The notes under the pieces were generated by a model. The model saw only the letters and a list, made by a program, of their open reading frames with translations. It was not told where the DNA came from and searched no databases. The translations under genes were made by a program, and so were the position numbers. Positions 1-7,485 of a stretch of 9,717 bases of DNA are shown piece by piece; the stretch's first letter is position 1; every line of letters begins with the position of its first letter. Source of the stretch: UBA8437 sp003445035 (GTDB lineage: Bacteria; Planctomycetota; Planctomycetia; Planctomycetales; Planctomycetaceae). Where the stretch lies: contig CALCHI010000166.1 of the NCBI GenBank assembly GCA_937901285.1, positions 1 through 9,717 on the forward strand, in the 5' to 3' direction.

Positions 1-1461
1 CCGATCTACCGCAACGTGTTCGGACTGCTCGAGGATTTCGGCGACGCCGAACTCGCCGGCCTGATCGCGCCCCGCCACCTGGTGATCGAACCCTGCCGGG
101 TCCCCGGTGTCGACGGCCCACCGGCTGTGCGACCAGGGCGACGCACCACCGCCGCTCCGGGGCGGATTGTCGTGCAACGGGACGAGTCGGTGCGTGCGGA
201 ATTCGAGCGGTCGCGGAAACTGTCGAAACAGTGGGATGCCGATTCGTCCATCCACCTGGTCCGGGACGACCGCTTTGCCGAACGGGACGCCGGATCAACC
301 GCGGCGATCAGGTTGTTTGCGTCCGGACTGGGACTGGCGGCGACTTTTGGAGAATCCCCACCCGCCTGGCAACTCGGACCGGTGGCGAACCGGCCGACAG
401 CCGGCGAACAACGCAACAGACAAAAACGGCAGTTCGACCAGTTGCAGGACCGGGTCCAGTCACTGATGAGGCAGAGTCCCCGGGAGCTGGACCGGACGTG
501 GTCCAGCACGGCGACATCGGTGAAGGCATGGAGCATGACCGGCAAAAGGCAACGCAAGAGAGTCTACGACGAGCTGATCGGGAGATTGCCCGATCGCCCG
601 CTGCCGGCCAACCCCCGCACGCGACTCGTCCTGGACCATCCGAAATACCGCGGCTACGAGGTGGTGCTGGACGTCTTTCCCGACGTGATCGCCTCGGGAT
701 TGCTGCTACTGCCACGAGACCAGAAACCCGGCCAGAGACGGCCGGTGGTCGTCTGTCAGCATGGACTCGAGGGCACCGCGAGGGACACCGTCTCGCGTGA
801 TCCAAAAGCGTTCCGGTTCTACAAGGCCTTTGCCGAAGAACTCTGCCTGCAGGGATTCGTCGTCTACTCGCCTCAGAACCCCTACTACGGCCGTGACCGA
901 TTCCGGGTCATCCAGCGGAAGTCGAACCCCCTGGGCCGCACGCTCTACAGCTACATCATTCCCCAGCACGAACAAACACTGCGGTGGCTGGCGACACTGC
1001 CACAGGTCGACCCACACCGGATCGCTTTCTACGGACTCTCCTACGGCGGGAAGACCGCGATGCGGGTTCCCCCCTTTGTCCGCCAATACGCCCTGGCAAT
1101 CTGCTCGGGCGACTTCACCGACTGGATCCGCTCGATCGCCGGCATCGACACCCGCTACAACTATATCTTCACGAGCGAGTACGAGATTCCGGAATGGAAC
1201 ATGGGTCATGTGGCTGGCTACGCCGAGTTGGCAATGCTGATGACGCCACGTCCCTTCATGGTCGAGCAGGGTCGGCGCGACGGCGGAGCCCCTCCCGAGT
1301 GGGTCGCCGACGAGTTCGCCAGGTTCCGACGACATTACGACAGGCTGGGAATCGGATCTCGCACCGAGATCGAGTTCTTTGACGGACCGCATACAATCAA
1401 CGGGGTCGGAACCTACCGATTCCTGCGACGCCACCTCGATTGGCCTGACAAGACACCGTAG
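1..1461 (+). CDS. alpha/beta hydrolase of the dienelactone hydrolase/acetyl-xylan-esterase type, 5' partial, apparently two fused hydrolase domains
   Basis: The frame is open through the left edge, so the N-terminus is missing; a GTG at 16 is internal to the conserved fold and unlikely to be the start. Numbering from base 1, the C-terminal domain (about residues 200-486) has a complete hydrolase layout. A strand leads to a CQHGLEG oxyanion-type turn, followed by the nucleophile elbow GLSYGG with Ser347, a candidate acid Asp427 in GRRDGG, and His464 in DGPHTING. The first 40 or so residues (DAELAGLIAPRHLVIE) resemble residues just before the acid in the second domain (YAELAMLMTPRPFMVE), so the fragment seems to begin inside a first, related domain. 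Such proteins are usually ester or carbohydrate-ester hydrolases; the substrate here is unknown. msrB follows after 28 bases and may be cotranscribed. The family call is firm; the tandem-domain call is inference. Confidence 0.85.
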   Translation, partial: PIYRNVFGLLEDFGDAELAGLIAPRHLVIEPCRVPGVDGPPAVRPGRRTTAAPGRIVVQRDESVRAEFERSRKLSKQWDADSSIHLVRDDRFAERDAGSTAAIRLFASGLGLAATFGESPPAWQLGPVANRPTAGEQRNRQKRQFDQLQDRVQSLMRQSPRELDRTWSSTATSVKAWSMTGKRQRKRVYDELIGRLPDRPLPANPRTRLVLDHPKYRGYEVVLDVFPDVIASGLLLLPRDQKPGQRRPVVVCQHGLEGTARDTVSRDPKAFRFYKAFAEELCLQGFVVYSPQNPYYGRDRFRVIQRKSNPLGRTLYSYIIPQHEQTLRWLATLPQVDPHRIAFYGLSYGGKTAMRVPPFVRQYALAICSGDFTDWIRSIAGIDTRYNYIFTSEYEIPEWNMGHVAGYAELAMLMTPRPFMVEQGRRDGGAPPEWVADEFARFRRHYDRLGIGSRTEIEFFDGPHTINGVGTYRFLRRHLDWPDKTP

Positions 1462-1489
1462 CTGGATTTCACCGGAGACCGCCGGACAC

Positions 1490-1897
1490 ATGGATTCGCT
1501 TCCCCTGAATGAACTGTCCTCAGACGAGGAACACGTGATTCTCCGCAAGGGCACCGAACGTCCGTTCTCGGGTGAATACACCGAACTGAAGGACCCGGGC
1601 ACATTCGTCTGCCGCCAGTGCCACGCGCCGCTGTACCGGTCGGACGACAAGTTCGAGAGTCACTGCGGGTGGCCGAGCTTCGATGATGAGATTCCCGAGT
1701 CGGTTGTCCGCGAAACCGACGCCGACGGGACGAGAACCGAAATCCTCTGCCGCCGCTGCGGAGGACACCTTGGCCACGTCTTCCTCGGCGAGGGCTTCAC
1801 GGGCAAGAACACCCGCCACTGCGTCAACTCGATCTCGATGCACTTCGTCCCATCCGACGACTCCCTGCCACCGCTGCTGGGAACCGACCCCGGCTGA
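1490..1897 (+). CDS. msrB: peptide methionine-(R)-S-oxide reductase MsrB
   Basis: This 135-residue cytosolic repair enzyme reduces methionine-R-sulfoxide in proteins, normally with thioredoxin as the electron donor. The whole MsrB domain is present. Two zinc-binding CxxC pairs are visible (Cys41/Cys44 and Cys87/Cys90), as are the family block CGWPSF with Cys59 in the usual resolving position, GGHLGHVF, and the catalytic Cys111 in NTRHCVNSISM. The length is typical of a stand-alone MsrB with no MsrA fusion and no signal peptide. The ATG at 1490 is chosen because the MsrB domain starts right after it; the frame runs upstream to 1379, but that part overlaps the hydrolase gene. A GGAG lies at 1474-1477, a rather long 12 bases from the start. 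The gene starts 28 bases after the hydrolase stop, so an operon is likely. It converges on the phosphoesterase gene. Confidence 0.95.
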   Translation: MDSLPLNELSSDEEHVILRKGTERPFSGEYTELKDPGTFVCRQCHAPLYRSDDKFESHCGWPSFDDEIPESVVRETDADGTRTEILCRRCGGHLGHVFLGEGFTGKNTRHCVNSISMHFVPSDDSLPPLLGTDPG

Positions 1898-1924
1898 TCA
1901 CAGCCCAACTTGGCAAAAGCCCGG

Positions 1925-3964
1925 TCAACCGACCAACAGGACCGGGCGAGACCACCGGGCACCAAGACAGCCAACCAGGTCCTCTCGGCTGCTCTCGGTG
2001 ACGAGCCCCTCAAGCAGGTCGTACAGGCGAAATCGTCCGGTTTTCTGTGTCCAGGCCTCGACCACAACCGGCAAACCGTCGCCGTCCGGTGGAGTTCGCG
2101 GGACCACCAGCATCATCGTGTCCGATTCCCCCACGATGACCGACTCCGATTCCGACCACTCCAGGTGCGTCACCCGCTCGGCCGACAGAACCGTGTTCAG
2201 GCAACCCAGCGCATGGAAGACTGGCCGAGGATTGCAGAGCGAATCGAGCAGGCCGTTGCAGACATCCATCGTGCGGTCCATGTCGACCAGGGGACCGACA
2301 AACAGGCGGGAATTGTCCACCCCCACGGTTGCCATCAATGACATCACCGCCCACTTGGCCGATTCGAGATCGTCTTGACCGTCGAGCTCCAGCTGCCAGT
2401 CGACACCCCGAATCGCCTCCAGATCGTCGACTCGTCGGATTCCGCCCGGGCCATCGACCGGCGACCATCCCGGCGGCAGGCGGCAGGCCACGCGATCGAG
2501 TCCGACGCCGGCACCGGCCAACGTTCGGTCAAGTTCTTCGAGGTCCTCGATGCGAAAACCGGTCCTGGTCCGCGGATGCTGCTTGCCGGGAACCTGTTCG
2601 CCGGGGACCACGGCCGAAAGCGACTGCGAGACTCCAGCGTCCTGCAACTGCCGCAGCACATCGAGTTGTGGCACAGTGGGCCGGTCGATTCCCGGTAGCT
2701 GCCACTCCCAGGTGTCGGCCATTCCTTCGTGACGCCCGACCAGTTCTCCCGCAGCCAGGGTCTCATCCCACAAGGCCGTGGCGATGATGTCGACCCGTTC
2801 GTTCCTCAAGATCTCCAGCCGCCTGGCCAGGAACGGGTCGTCGAGATCGGTGGCAGGCACCCGCACCGCACGAGCTCCCAGTTCGAGACATGCCAGTGTG
2901 GGGTAGTCGTTACGGACCCGCTGGCGGATCGCTGACGGCCAGGCCCGAGGGATCTCGGTTCGCGTGCTCAACGGATGAGCCAGCGTGAGCCCGAGCGGCG
3001 AGGCAGGCAGCGTGGCCGACGTTCGAGTCACCAGCGTGTGCCAGTGCGAATCGGGTGGCCGGTCGTCCAGGGTGCGGCCATCGGTTCGCAGCCAATGCAG
3101 GTCAATCCCCTCGTCGCGAACACGGGCCAGCAGGAAACCCAGTTTCGGAGCATCGTCACGACCATGGTCCGGAGGGGGAGCCGAGTTGAAAAGGTGGCAG
3201 AATCCCGGGCGTGTGAACGAGGTGGATCCCAGGACGAGAAATCGGGTCAGGCCGACCCTGTCGAAGAAGCGGAAATGCACGTGGGCGGCCAGCAGCAACT
3301 CGACCTCGTGTGTGGACAGCAGTCCGGTCAGCCAGCTGCGATCAGGCTCGGCGATGTTGTCGTAGTGACCCAGGCCCGGTTCACCCGGCACATCGAGGTA
3401 GGGCGGCAGGTGCAACATCACGACCAGCCGCCGGCCCGAGTGGTCCGCGAGATCCTGTTCGGCCCAACGCCGCTGGACATCGGCTTCGGGCAGGTCGGTG
3501 TTCATGATCTGAGAATTGAGCACCACGACATGAAGAGGACCCAGGTCGAGGCTGTACCACGAGGGTCCCAGGACCCGGTGAAAGTCTTCCAGCGACCCGG
3601 CGGTCACCGGACGAGTCGGCATCGTCGGATCCGGCTTGTCACCGACATCGTGATTTCCTGCCACGACGTGAGGCGAGATGTCGTGACGGGAAAACTGTTC
3701 GATCGCCGAGGTCATGGCTCGCGAGAAATCCCCTGTGCCCGGGAATTCCTGTACCAGGTCACCCAGGTGGAAGACGTGCGGACACTCCAGGGACGCCACC
3801 TGTTCCCAGGCCGACGCGGCCCTCTCGGTCTGGAGACGCCGCGACGAAAACTCGACCGGCCCATCACCGGGATCGACCATGTAATGGGTGTCTGCCAGGA
3901 CGACAAACTCGAAATCGGCTGCCGGCAGCAGCGACCGATCCCACGTGGCGATCCGACGGGACAC
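1925..3964 (-). CDS. calcineurin-like metallophosphoesterase with a large C-terminal extension
   Basis: The protein has 679 residues and no signal peptide, so it is probably cytosolic. Residues about 18-310 carry the metal-binding motifs of the calcineurin-like phosphoesterase fold in order: D25-T-H27, G68-D69, the G103-N-H-D106 block, H185 in MLHLPPY and H228-V-H230. A two-metal phosphodiesterase or phosphatase activity is expected, with unknown substrate. Residues about 330-600 alternate strand-like and helix-like segments and resemble a TIM barrel. The last 80 or so residues look beta-rich, as in C-terminal domains of barrel glycosidases. That half is not assigned to a family here. The GTG at 3964 is preferred because GAGGTG sits 9 bases upstream; a TTG at 4003 would add 13 residues. 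The gene diverges from the FGE-like gene and converges on msrB with 27 bases between. Phosphoesterase call firm, C-terminal call tentative. Confidence 0.85.
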   Translation of the reverse strand: MSRRIATWDRSLLPAADFEFVVLADTHYMVDPGDGPVEFSSRRLQTERAASAWEQVASLECPHVFHLGDLVQEFPGTGDFSRAMTSAIEQFSRHDISPHVVAGNHDVGDKPDPTMPTRPVTAGSLEDFHRVLGPSWYSLDLGPLHVVVLNSQIMNTDLPEADVQRRWAEQDLADHSGRRLVVMLHLPPYLDVPGEPGLGHYDNIAEPDRSWLTGLLSTHEVELLLAAHVHFRFFDRVGLTRFLVLGSTSFTRPGFCHLFNSAPPPDHGRDDAPKLGFLLARVRDEGIDLHWLRTDGRTLDDRPPDSHWHTLVTRTSATLPASPLGLTLAHPLSTRTEIPRAWPSAIRQRVRNDYPTLACLELGARAVRVPATDLDDPFLARRLEILRNERVDIIATALWDETLAAGELVGRHEGMADTWEWQLPGIDRPTVPQLDVLRQLQDAGVSQSLSAVVPGEQVPGKQHPRTRTGFRIEDLEELDRTLAGAGVGLDRVACRLPPGWSPVDGPGGIRRVDDLEAIRGVDWQLELDGQDDLESAKWAVMSLMATVGVDNSRLFVGPLVDMDRTMDVCNGLLDSLCNPRPVFHALGCLNTVLSAERVTHLEWSESESVIVGESDTMMLVVPRTPPDGDGLPVVVEAWTQKTGRFRLYDLLEGLVTESSREDLVGCLGARWSRPVLLVG

Positions 3965-4016
3965 TCGAATCTTCACCTCTCGACCAATCGCCACGTGTGG
4001 CAACAGGCCCTGTCAG

Positions 4017-4046
4017 TTGTTCGGCCGGGAAACAGCGTGATACGAT
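4017..4046 (+). promoter_or_regulatory. candidate sigma70-type promoter for the FGE-like gene
   Basis: TTGTTC at 4017-4022 and TACGAT at 4041-4046 are 18 bases apart. A TG one base before the second box gives an extended -10. The -10 box matches the consensus at four of six positions and the -35 at only three. Transcription would begin near 4053, giving a leader of about 53 bases that contains the 7-base repeat. This is a pattern call only, since planctomycete promoters are poorly defined. Confidence 0.35.
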
Positions 4047-4058
4047 CGCAGTACGGCG

Positions 4059-4079
4059 CTCAACTCTCAACTCTCAACT
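4059..4079 (+). repeat. three perfect tandem copies of CTCAACT
   Basis: Bases 4059-4065, 4066-4072 and 4073-4079 are identical heptamers. They are followed by more pyrimidine-rich sequence up to the ribosome binding site of the gene starting at 4106. The repeat is non-coding, between the divergent phosphoesterase and FGE-like genes, and would fall in the 5' leader of the latter. Confidence 0.9.
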
Positions 4080-4105
4080 CACTCTCACCACCGCCGAGGT
4101 CTCCC

Positions 4106-6382
4106 ATGACATTCCCGCACAGACCAGTCCATACGGTTCTCACCCTGCTCCTGGTTTGGGCGTGGTGTTCCCACGCGGTGGCTGATGACAAGACCAGGAC
4201 CAACCGCCGTGACGGCGCCAAGATGGTCCTGGTGCCGGCCGGCCAGTTCCTGATGGGATCGACGCCCGAGGACGTCGGACCGCAGTTCACCGAAACGGGC
4301 CTGCCGGTGGACTGGAAAAAGTACACCGACGACGAAGCCCCGCGGCACACCCGCAGCATCGACGCCTTCTACATGTACCGTTACGAGGTCACCAATTCTC
4401 AGTACCACAAGTTCACCACCGCCACCGGCCACCGCACCCCGCCTCACTGGAAGGGCCCGAAATATCTCAAGGGGAGGGCCGATCACCCGGTGGTCGAGGT
4501 CACCTGGGACGACGCCACCGCCTACTGCCGCTGGGCGGGAACCAGCCTGCCCAGCGAGGCCCAGTGGGAATACGCCGCGAGAGGGGCCGCCAAGAAGGAC
4601 GCCCAGGGCAAGCTCAAGCCCAGCCCCGCCTTTCCCTGGGGCAACAACTGGGACCGCACACTCTGCAACAACTCGTCCTACCATTTCGGAAGCGACCTGC
4701 TCAGTGCCAAGGCATGGACCAAGTGGTACGAAGGCAAGCAGAAGGTCAACTATCCGTTGACGACCAAGGTCGGCTCGTTCCCCAGGTCCAGGAGCCCCTT
4801 CGGCATCGATGACATGGCCGGCAATGCCTGGGAGTGGTGCCTGGACTACCAGTTGCCCTACCAGACAGACACACTGCCAACGAAGTCGACGCTGCGTTCT
4901 CGCCGTGGCGGATCGTGGGCCAATGTCGCACTGCATCTCCGCAGTGCCGATCGCCAGGGTGCCCCTGCCGGCAACCTGAATCTCTACACCGGTTTTCGCT
5001 GCGTGATGCCCGCTGACAAACCGCGGACCAGCGGTCCCGTCGACGTCCAGCAGGCCGGAGATCGTTTCGTCAACTTCGTGTTGGAGGAAATCAAGAACGC
5101 CGCCAAACGGATGCCGGCGATCACACGGGCCGCCAACCGCGCTGCCGACCGTATCGTGCATCTCGACGGCAACCTGCTCTCGGCCGGCGACCAGAGTTTT
5201 TCACTGGAACCGGTCTGGCGGGCCGGGGGAATCGCCTTCTCGCGACAGTACACGCCCGAAGGATCCGCTGCCGGTTTCAAGAAACTCGACTCGCCGGAGG
5301 ACAAGGTTCCCTACTACCGCACCAAGGGGTTCGTCGAGCATTTCACCGTCAAGAAAGCCACGGCCAATGATGTCGTGCTGCTGGGATTCGAGAACGAAAC
5401 CGAAGAACTCAAGCACGCGATTCCGCTGGCCCGAGAATTGCTCACTGCCAAGGCCCTGGTCATCTTTTTCGGATCGGCCAAGGCGGCCGCACGGCTCCAG
5501 AAGGACGTCGGTCCCAACAGGAACCTGATGACCATCACGCACACCGTTCCCGACGGCGGAGTGCTTTCGGTCAAGGGCTGGCCCGAGAAGATCTGCTCGG
5601 GACGCAGCATCGCCAACCGGCTGTACCTGTGGGCATTCGAGGCCGAACTGATCGGAGCCTTTCTCCGCAGGGACCGGATGCCGGGAATCCTGTTGTCGGT
5701 GACCTACGAGAGCCCGCAGATCTTCAACCAGCCGCTGCTGAACAAGTACAAGTTCGTTCCCGCCTTCAACATCACCCCGGTCCGGGAAGGAAAACTCGGC
5801 CGCACCTACCTCGGTCACATCGACCAGATCGTCGGCCGCATCCTCGACGGACAACGCCACAAGTTCCGCAAGGCGGCCAGTTGGCTGGCCGAAGCGGCAC
5901 GCAAGAAACGGACCAGCTACGCGCTGCTGATCCATGGGCTCGATCCCGAGAACCTGCCCGGGGACCCGGGACTGTTCAAGGTCTTCAGCGAGGGCAACGC
6001 CTATTACCCGCAACTGGACAAGCTGATCAAACCCGACGACGTCGCGCTGTTCGTCGGCTACAACTGGTACCCCCGTCGATTGGCCAGGACCGTCGACAAG
6101 GGCAAGGCCCGGCAGATCCTCTGCTTCACCCTGGTCGACCAGGCACCGCCCAATCCCGCGCTGTACGGCGAAGTGGGCGAACTGTATCACCCGACGTCAT
6201 TCGACCAGCTGCCGCAGGGAGAAAACCGGATCTACATCGACCTGAGGTTTGCCCAGTACAACGCCGTGCTGAAGATCCCCGGCTTTCCTGTTCCGGCACT
6301 CGAAACGTCGTCGTTTGCCGAGGACGTGGTCTACTGGCACCTGGTGGCCGACACGGTGGAACTGCTGGGGAAGAAGAAGTAG
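4106..6382 (+). CDS. exported FGE-sulfatase-fold protein fused to two diverged SIS-like domains
   Basis: The protein has 758 residues. Residues 1-26 form a signal peptide with a hydrophobic TVLTLLLVWAWC core and an AVA|DD cleavage site, so it is probably exported. Residues about 36-302 are an FGE-sulfatase/SUMF1 fold: MVLVPAGQFLMGS, YEVTNSQY, HPVVEVTWDDATAYCRW, LPSEAQWEYAARG, MAGNAWEW, RRGGSW (266-271) and GFRC ending at Cys299. The two active-site cysteines that true FGE carries just after GGS are absent (GGSWANVALHLRSADR), so sulfatase activation is unlikely. Residues about 312-470 resemble an SIS phosphosugar-binding domain: helix-rich start, WRAGG at 371-375, then ANDVVLLGF at 420-428. 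A second, similar layout spans about 568-680, with PDDVALFVGY at 643-652. The ATG at 4106 has GAGG six bases upstream and begins the signal peptide. The frame is open far upstream only because it runs antisense to the phosphoesterase gene. The FGE fold is sure; the SIS assignment is a weak-similarity judgement. Confidence 0.85.
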   Translation: MTFPHRPVHTVLTLLLVWAWCSHAVADDKTRTNRRDGAKMVLVPAGQFLMGSTPEDVGPQFTETGLPVDWKKYTDDEAPRHTRSIDAFYMYRYEVTNSQYHKFTTATGHRTPPHWKGPKYLKGRADHPVVEVTWDDATAYCRWAGTSLPSEAQWEYAARGAAKKDAQGKLKPSPAFPWGNNWDRTLCNNSSYHFGSDLLSAKAWTKWYEGKQKVNYPLTTKVGSFPRSRSPFGIDDMAGNAWEWCLDYQLPYQTDTLPTKSTLRSRRGGSWANVALHLRSADRQGAPAGNLNLYTGFRCVMPADKPRTSGPVDVQQAGDRFVNFVLEEIKNAAKRMPAITRAANRAADRIVHLDGNLLSAGDQSFSLEPVWRAGGIAFSRQYTPEGSAAGFKKLDSPEDKVPYYRTKGFVEHFTVKKATANDVVLLGFENETEELKHAIPLARELLTAKALVIFFGSAKAAARLQKDVGPNRNLMTITHTVPDGGVLSVKGWPEKICSGRSIANRLYLWAFEAELIGAFLRRDRMPGILLSVTYESPQIFNQPLLNKYKFVPAFNITPVREGKLGRTYLGHIDQIVGRILDGQRHKFRKAASWLAEAARKKRTSYALLIHGLDPENLPGDPGLFKVFSEGNAYYPQLDKLIKPDDVALFVGYNWYPRRLARTVDKGKARQILCFTLVDQAPPNPALYGEVGELYHPTSFDQLPQGENRIYIDLRFAQYNAVLKIPGFPVPALETSSFAEDVVYWHLVADTVELLGKKK

Positions 6383-6389
6383 CAACCGG

Positions 6390-7442
6390 TTACAGTTGCA
6401 CCACCGTCCCCGATTCGGACGAATCGAGCATGCCGACGATCGCCGCCACCGCGGCGCGGCCGTCGGCCTCGGTCCCGCAACCGGTCTCCTGGCCGTTGAT
6501 CCGGTCGACGAACGACTGGACCTGGTCGGCGTAGGCCTGCATGCGTCCATCCGAGACAAACGCGGCATCGGCGTCATCGAGCGGGACGTGAGGCTGTTCG
6601 TAGGCCAGTTCCCACTCACCTCCACGTCCGACCCGGATCTTGCCGAATGGCTGCGCGTCGATGATCCCCTCGTCCCCCATCAACCGGAACCGGAAGTCCT
6701 CGCCGTCGAACCCCGGCGAGGGACAGACACTCGATGACCAGAAACTGGCCATCGCTCCGCCGGCAAACCCCCACATCGCCATCGTCGTGTTCTCGTTCGG
6801 GTTCTCCTCGCGGAACGTCCCGCAATGGGCCACCACCGAAACGATGTCGTCTCCCAGCCACCAGCGACAGAGGTCGATGTTGTGCGGTCCGCTGTTGAGA
6901 ATGTGGGCACGGCTGCGGGGGTCCTTCCACCAGCCCCAGTCCCCTCCGAAACCCTCGTCGGATCGCAGGGCTTCGATGTCAAACAACGCGGCCATCTGGA
7001 CACAGCGGACGGTGCCGATCGCCCCCGAAGCGACCAGTTCCTGCACCGTACGGTTCGACTCGCGGAACCGCTGGTGATAGCCCAGTGCCAGCACCAGATC
7101 CCGCTCGGCGGTGGCCGCGATCATGCGGTCGCAGTCCTCAAGCGATGTGGCCATCGGCTTCTCGACCAACACGTGCTTGCCGCACTCGGCTGCCAACAGC
7201 GTTTCGTCGATGTGACAGTGGTGAGGCGTACTGCTGATGATCGCGTCGATGTCGTCCCGGCGGATCAACTCCTCGACCGTCTCGACACAGTCGATCCCAT
7301 AATCGTCGGCCAGCCCCGGAGCCCGTCGGCCGCCGGCCACCGCCACAATCTCAGCCCCCGGCGCTCGCCGAGCCGCCTCGACGTGGGTTCGCCCCATGAA
7401 TCCCGAACCCGTGACGCCGATGCGAATCAGTGATTGGCTCAT
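6390..7442 (-). CDS. Gfo/Idh/MocA family NAD(P)-dependent oxidoreductase
   Basis: This 350-residue protein has the standard two-domain layout of sugar and polyol dehydrogenases of this family. The N-terminal Rossmann fold begins with the dinucleotide loop GSGFMGRTH (residues 12-20). The conserved EKP (94-96) has the lysine that contacts cofactor and substrate. The C-terminal alpha/beta domain has GPHNIDLCRWWLG with His187 and Asp190, the usual catalytic GxHxxD arrangement. No signal peptide is seen, so it is cytosolic, unlike the Tat-exported members common in planctomycetes. The ATG at 7442 has GAGG ten bases upstream. It lies 43 bases downstream of the amidohydrolase on the same strand, so the two are probably one transcript. 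It likely oxidises a sugar, inositol or derivative; the substrate cannot be inferred. Its 3' end is only 7 bases from the convergent FGE-like gene. Confidence 0.93.
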   Translation of the reverse strand: MSQSLIRIGVTGSGFMGRTHVEAARRAPGAEIVAVAGGRRAPGLADDYGIDCVETVEELIRRDDIDAIISSTPHHCHIDETLLAAECGKHVLVEKPMATSLEDCDRMIAATAERDLVLALGYHQRFRESNRTVQELVASGAIGTVRCVQMAALFDIEALRSDEGFGGDWGWWKDPRSRAHILNSGPHNIDLCRWWLGDDIVSVVAHCGTFREENPNENTTMAMWGFAGGAMASFWSSSVCPSPGFDGEDFRFRLMGDEGIIDAQPFGKIRVGRGGEWELAYEQPHVPLDDADAAFVSDGRMQAYADQVQSFVDRINGQETGCGTEADGRAAVAAIVGMLDSSESGTVVQL

Positions 7443-7485
7443 CTCTTGTCGTCCTCTTCGGTTGATTGCCTGACCCGGTCGGTCG

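Noticed and set aside
1379..1489. Upstream extension of MsrB
   Set aside because: It overlaps the end of the hydrolase gene out of frame and adds 37 residues without MsrB similarity; the ATG at 1490 fits the family length.
1898..1924. Terminator between convergent msrB and phosphoesterase genes
   Set aside because: The 27-base gap shows no stable stem or T-run; termination there may be Rho-dependent or within coding sequence.
2975..4105. Long plus-strand open frame running in frame into the FGE-like gene (would give an 1135-residue protein)
   Set aside because: It lies wholly antisense to the phosphoesterase gene, whose motifs are clear, and the ATG at 4106 has a good ribosome binding site and starts a signal peptide. 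The open frame reflects high-GC codon bias.
4154..4171. Lipoprotein signal (Cys21) in the FGE-like protein
   Set aside because: The residues before the Cys (VWAW) do not fit a lipobox; the AVA|DD site fits ordinary signal peptidase I better.
4106..5008. A true formylglycine-generating enzyme for sulfatase activation
   Set aside because: The fold is right but the catalytic cysteines after GGSW are missing, and no sulfatase gene is in the window.
4085..6190. Minus-strand open frames of 358 and 329 residues opposite the FGE-like gene
   Set aside because: Low-complexity Gly/Val/Leu-rich translations without domain motifs, typical shadows of a GC-rich gene on the other strand.
6382..6399. GCAAC/GTTGC inverted repeat between the convergent FGE-like and dehydrogenase genes as a terminator
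   Set aside because: Only a five-base stem with an eight-base loop and no T-tract on either strand.
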